From Dipteris shenzhenensis (lineage: Eukaryota > Polypodiophyta > Polypodiopsida > Gleicheniales), in the NCBI GenBank assembly GCA_047967505.1, contig CM106541.1: a DNA stretch of 64,000 nt; one strand, 5' to 3'. The translations under genes were made by a program, and so were the position numbers. The notes under the pieces are model-generated. The model made no database searches and was not told the origin of the DNA. It saw nothing but the letters and a program-made list of their open reading frames with translations. Shown here in pieces: positions 60,101 through 64,000 of this stretch (position 1 is the stretch's first letter; every line of letters starts with the position of its first letter).

Positions 60101-60799
60101 ATGCATGTGTTTCCATGTTAATGATGGAGATTCACGCATCTACACAGGCTGAGAAGTTGGGCTTTTAAACAAACTCCAACCCAAAAGCAGGCGTGGGCTA
60201 TACTAATATGTGACCACATCAACATTCTTATAGACCTAGCAGTAAAAGCAGAGCTGATCAAACACAATCCCTCTTCTTTTGGGGGTGTATAGTATGCTAG
60301 CTTATATTATAATCAGAAAACCCCTAAAGAAAACAAGGGGGGATATCAAATGCAATCCTAACAGACATACATCCACATGAATCTAGGTATGAGCAAACTT
60401 ATCAGGTAAAATAAAATAGACAGTGCGCTTAGTTACTTCATAATAGTATCCACAAGTATCAAACCCCATCACACATAGCCAACATTGACAGTTAGTCATT
60501 TGCACAAATGTCAGCTACCCCCTTCCGTGCTCATGATTATGGTGAGAAGGAGTAGGGATTAGTTGTTGGAAAGTGATTTGGATGCATAGGTATAATTTAG
60601 GGAAGGTTTAGAAGGGTTTTGGGACATTTTTGGCACTTTTGAAAAAATTCAATTTTTTTGTGAGAAGGTTATCCCCGAGATACTTTTTGGGGATGGGGAC
60701 CACCAAAAAAGTGTAAAGAGAGTCAACTTTGAGGAAGTGAGGGGCCACTCCAAGTGGGATAGGTAGGTGCACTTTTTGGGACCCCTAAGGGCTTAGGGA
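60101..60799. other. Right end of E copy B, no gene seen
   Basis: Matches 22746-23455 and ends GGGCTTAGGGA before the inverted S begins with GGT. Confidence 0.6.
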
Positions 60800-62010
60800 G
60801 GTAAACGCTGTCGAGCATCCTAACAGGCTCTACATAGAAATCCCTCTGTGCTTGGCAGAGCAAGGTGACTTCTTTTGTAGATGCTTGACTAGGTGTTTAA
60901 GATGCTCCCTTTATGTTGTTACCTAGTGGGTGGTTCTAGCAAGAGTGGCACACAACCAATCTACTTCCAAGCACAACTATTTCTTAGTGGTGGCAAGGAA
61001 CTTCGACAAGTATTTGGCACAATGTTCTGCAACTTGGAGTTTGGGGGCCTGGGGTAGTGACACTTGTAGGGCATTGGGTTGCACATTTACTAGGCTTTCT
61101 ATTTGAACTTTGCACTTAAATTCTGTGATGATGGATCTATCAAGGCCGGAGTGAGTGGGGATTGGGGGCTTAGTGGTGGCCACAATTGTAGGCGCATAGT
61201 GGTAGATACCTAGGGAAGTGAGGCCAGCTTATTAGGTAGCAAAACGATTATTGTGGTGCATGAGGTTGCCATGATTTAGCCAGGTAATGATGCTTTGAGA
61301 CTTGGTATGGATGGGGGTGGTCCTCCATGACAGCATGGCTACTTCCAAGAGTTGTGTGCAATGCAACCAGTCTTGAATAGCATTGAGATTTGTGTCAAGC
61401 TTAGTGAAGGTGTTGTAGATCACCATGGTAGTAGAGCGAGCACACAAAGGAGACACCTGTAGAAAGGCAAGGGCTATGAGCAGTGAGAAAGCAAGAAAGC
61501 CAAGGAAGAGAACTATGGAAACTAACAAAGGCAAATGTGCAAAAACTAACAAAGGCAAATGTGCAAGCATGAGCAACAGGAAATTGAGCAAAAATTCAGT
61601 TATTGAGGGCAACAAATTGCTTCATGCAAGGCTAATACGGGAGTTATGGAGAGAACAGTGGGCAGCATGCATGTAGAAGCATGAGCACTAAAGTTAGAGG
61701 TTCATTCCAAAAAAATGCAACTACAGTCGCCTCAAAAATAGTTTGTGCACCCATGAATGATGACTCAACATCTGACACAATGACATTCACACGTGTTGAT
61801 GTGATAGCTATTGCTTTTGGCTACTCCTCAAGAAATGGGTAAGGAAGCATGGGGCAAAATAGGGCCTATGATGATAGCCATTAACTTTCTTCTTGAATGT
61901 ATCACCCTGTAATGTGCCCAATAAAAATCTAGCATCATAGAACCAATGAACAATCCAATATGGTCCAGACCACTAGATATTTATCTTGCCATGGTGGAGG
62001 CCCTACTCAA
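60800..62010. other. Innermost part of the right inverted S, unrecognised
   Basis: Reverse complement of 51611-52814, with the same short frames and no recognised domain. Near 62010-62060 the motif GAGCACT...CTGAAATAA is repeated three times (compare 51560-51610), with one private change in repeat spacing. Confidence 0.45.
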
Positions 62011-63500
62011 ACTGAAATAAGAGCACTACTCAGACTGAAATAAGAGCACTCAGACTGAAATAAGAGCACTACACCCTTTTCTTTAAATACCCAAAGTTTG
62101 GCATGCTGATCTACCCACTTCTTCCTATGGCATTATGTGACATTAGAGACATATGATGCTATGAATGACCTTCACTGAGCTTGTGGAGTTGGTCCATCTG
62201 ATGCATAAGAGACTATTCTAGGATCAACTATTCAATCACCATGATCTAGGAACTCAAAACCAAGAACTCGATGGGTATTATTGCCTCAATGCCATAAACC
62301 ATTTTGAAGTGGTGGAGACTAGTTGCATATTTATATGATGTATAGAGTCCCAAAGGGTGGAATATAACTTTTGATCCAATTCTCATTGATGACCTTCTTC
62401 TATTCTTTTTGGATGAGCTTCTTGGTGGATGATTCTGCCTAATCATTGGCTTGAGCATAGTAGATAATGGAGAGCTTATGGGGATAATTATATGCCTCTT
62501 TGTAAGCTTGGACATGACATCATTGACAAAGTGGCACTAATGATCTCCACTAGACATTTGAAACAGGTCATAATTTTCTCATTGAATTTGGCTATAGAAG
62601 CTGCTAAATTGTCTCATTGCTCGTGCCTCAACCCTATATCGGTTGTGAATAACGTACTTGTTTCAAGATGCATGGGTGGCTGGATTGAAAAGACCGATGA
62701 AGTCTAAGCCCCATTTTTAGAATGGATTGAGGGGGAGGACTGCTTATGTGGCATGTGATCATGAATGGTGGGCAAACCCAACCATTGGCAGACATCACAA
62801 TGCATGGCAAAGGCGATGGCATCGCCAAGAATAGTAGACCACCATAGTCTGGCCTGAAGGATTTCTAGACTATAGTATCATCGGCAAGAATAGTAGGCCA
62901 AAATGGACTGTTCATGTGGTGGCACACATCAATGAAGAACTTTGTCAAGGCTAAGGTGATAAAGACATCCCATGATGATGCAAAAATTTCGACACCAGAG
63001 GGTGAGCTGCTTGCGCCTCTATTTTAGGGCAAGTATTTTTTACCATGGATTTTGCTTTGAACAAACTAGAACATATCATCATACCACATTGGTACAAATG
63101 CTAGAACATTATCTTGCACCTATTGTTCATCTAATGCCATCGGTGGTGCTCCATCTAGCACCTTGGTTGGAGTTGTGTCAAGTTTCATAGCCGCAATCAC
63201 ATTTTGGTCTACATCAAGGAAATAATCCACCACAAATAGATTGGGGTTTTCTTTGCTCTCTAGACGAGATAGGTAGTTGGCGATCGCATGCAAGCTAACA
63301 TTAGGCAAGCGCTGACTAGAGCTTCTTTCTTGGTGGTCTAGTAGTTCTTCTTGACATTGGGCAATTGCTGACCAGTGTATTAGACGGTTCAGTACCACCT
63401 TTGGTTTTTTGCTACTTCAAGAATATGCCAATGGCTCAATTGAAGGCATAGATGAACACATGGAAGGGAAATTTTCAACCCAGAGGTTGAACAATTAGAG
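62011..63500 (-). pseudogene. Ty3/gypsy integrase and RNase H fragment, right copy
   Basis: Reverse complement of 50110-51610. FKMVYGIEAIIPIEF is at about 62260-62310 and the RNase H side is at 63120-63480 (ANYLSRLESKENPNLF, better preserved here than in the central copy). Frame breaks are present. Confidence 0.85.
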
Positions 63501-63505
63501 CTTTT
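63501..63505. repeat. Copia-3 target-site duplication, right copy
   Basis: CTTTT, i.e. AAAAG on the element strand, next to the inverted copia-3 LTR. Shows that copia-3 was already inserted before S was duplicated. Confidence 0.8.
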
Positions 63506-63961
63506 TGTAAGAAAACAATACAACGTCTATGCTCAACAGATAACAGGATCTCGTATGCAAGAGAGAAAACCAGATAGTATGGAGAATCAAAAATTTGATT
63601 ACTATAGAACTGATACAATAGATGGCGCTGCCTACGGTCACCATTCGGCCCACAGCTATCCGGGATCATCTGGGACTCCAAACGGGCCCCGCAACCCGAG
63701 AGTGGGCTGCCCCGAGAAATGCTATGTCTACCCTCAGTGCAGTCAGTCATGGGATGCCTTCCCGCACTTGCATGTAGCCTAGTTGGCAGTGTGCCAACTC
63801 CGTCCAGCCATCAAGCCACACATGGCCCCCATCTAGTGTCCAAACCAGGACCTACCGGATAACCGAGCTACGCAAATGCCTTCTCCTCATATGGGGGGCT
63901 TACAAGTAGAGTTAGCTAGTTCCTGCGTAGTTACACGAGAGTGGAGCATTGATATCTAACA
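63506..63961 (-). repeat. Copia-3 3' LTR, right copy, internally deleted
   Basis: 456 bp, element strand TGTTAGATATC to TTTTCTTACA. About 262 bp are missing between GACCGTAGG and CCATCTATTG, including the TATA region. The terminal CA is preserved here, unlike 50104. Confidence 0.88.
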
Positions 63962-64000
63962 CCCCCCCTCAATGTCCACCCGCAAGTGAACTTACTTCTT
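63962..64000 (-). other. Copia-3 polypurine tract and end of the internal region, right copy
   Basis: CCCCCCCTCAATGTCC on the plus strand is the PPT of copia-3. The internal region continues beyond the window. Confidence 0.8.

Larger units (their letters stand above)
52815..60799 (+). repeat. Block E, copy B (spacer of the right palindrome)
   Basis: Longer copy (7985 bp) of the block at 17623-23455, in the same orientation, lying between inverted copies of the right end of S. It retains the middle of the transposase-like gene that copy A lost. A frame reading RDFYVEPVRMLDSLYQQYA and onward stays open across its left border (about 52775-52851). That suggests the S-to-E border here is the ancestral continuous sequence. 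Confidence 0.93.
60800..64000 (-). repeat. Right flanking copy of block S (inverted, truncated by the window end)
   Basis: Reverse complement of about 49347-52814. The copia-3 3' LTR, its AAAAG target duplication and the adjoining gypsy fragment all recur in reverse. Paired coordinates sum to 113614 at the spacer. The homology is still running at the window end, so its full length is unknown. Confidence 0.93.

Overview
This is nuclear DNA of a land plant. It holds a spliced receptor-like kinase gene, Ty1/copia elements primed by initiator-Met tRNA (TGGTATCAGAGC), plant-type Ty3/gypsy pol fragments, a LINE endonuclease fragment and many long GA, CA and TA microsatellites. I cannot name the species. 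The LINE and an unclassified transposase-like gene would suit a non-flowering lineage such as a fern, but that is a weak guess.

Almost the whole window is made of two blocks, S and E. S is complete once (23456-52814, 29.4 kb). It recurs in reverse complement on both sides, cut by the window ends: 1-17622 (distal half of the kinase side) and 60800-64000 (the gypsy side). E occurs twice in the same orientation: copy A at 17623-23455 and copy B at 52815-60799. The order is S(inverted)-E-S-E-S(inverted), that is, two adjacent imperfect palindromes with unrelated arms but the same spacer. Copies differ by scattered substitutions, indels and private rearrangements. The simplest reading is a tandem array of a ~35-37 kb unit (S+E) in which one ~43 kb segment (17623-60799) was inverted. 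Both new junctions share the trinucleotide ACC/GGT.

Contents of S, left to right: a five-exon kinase gene on the minus strand with an apparently intact 406-codon frame; a copia RT scrap; about 9.5 kb of non-coding, microsatellite-rich DNA; copia-1 (plus, decayed, with 5' LTR and PBS, cut off inside RT); the 3' end of another LTR element with three PPT-like repeats; copia-2 (minus, long gag-protease frame, cut off before integrase); a minus-strand gypsy fragment; copia-3, a structurally complete but internally deleted element (LTR, PBS, an in-frame gag/RNase H fusion, PPT, LTR, AAAAG target duplication); and a plus-strand gypsy RNase H/integrase fragment.

Contents of E: an unrecognised degenerate stretch; a copia LTR/PPT/gag remnant (minus); an unclassified transposase-like gene (minus; longer in copy B, reduced to its ends in copy A); a long homopurine tract; and a LINE fragment (ORF1-like and endonuclease, minus).

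The kinase is the only gene here that looks like a functioning host gene. Its second copy in the left arm lost exons 1-3 and most of exon 4. Everything else is mobile-element debris at various stages of decay. I saw no tRNA, rRNA or CRISPR array.
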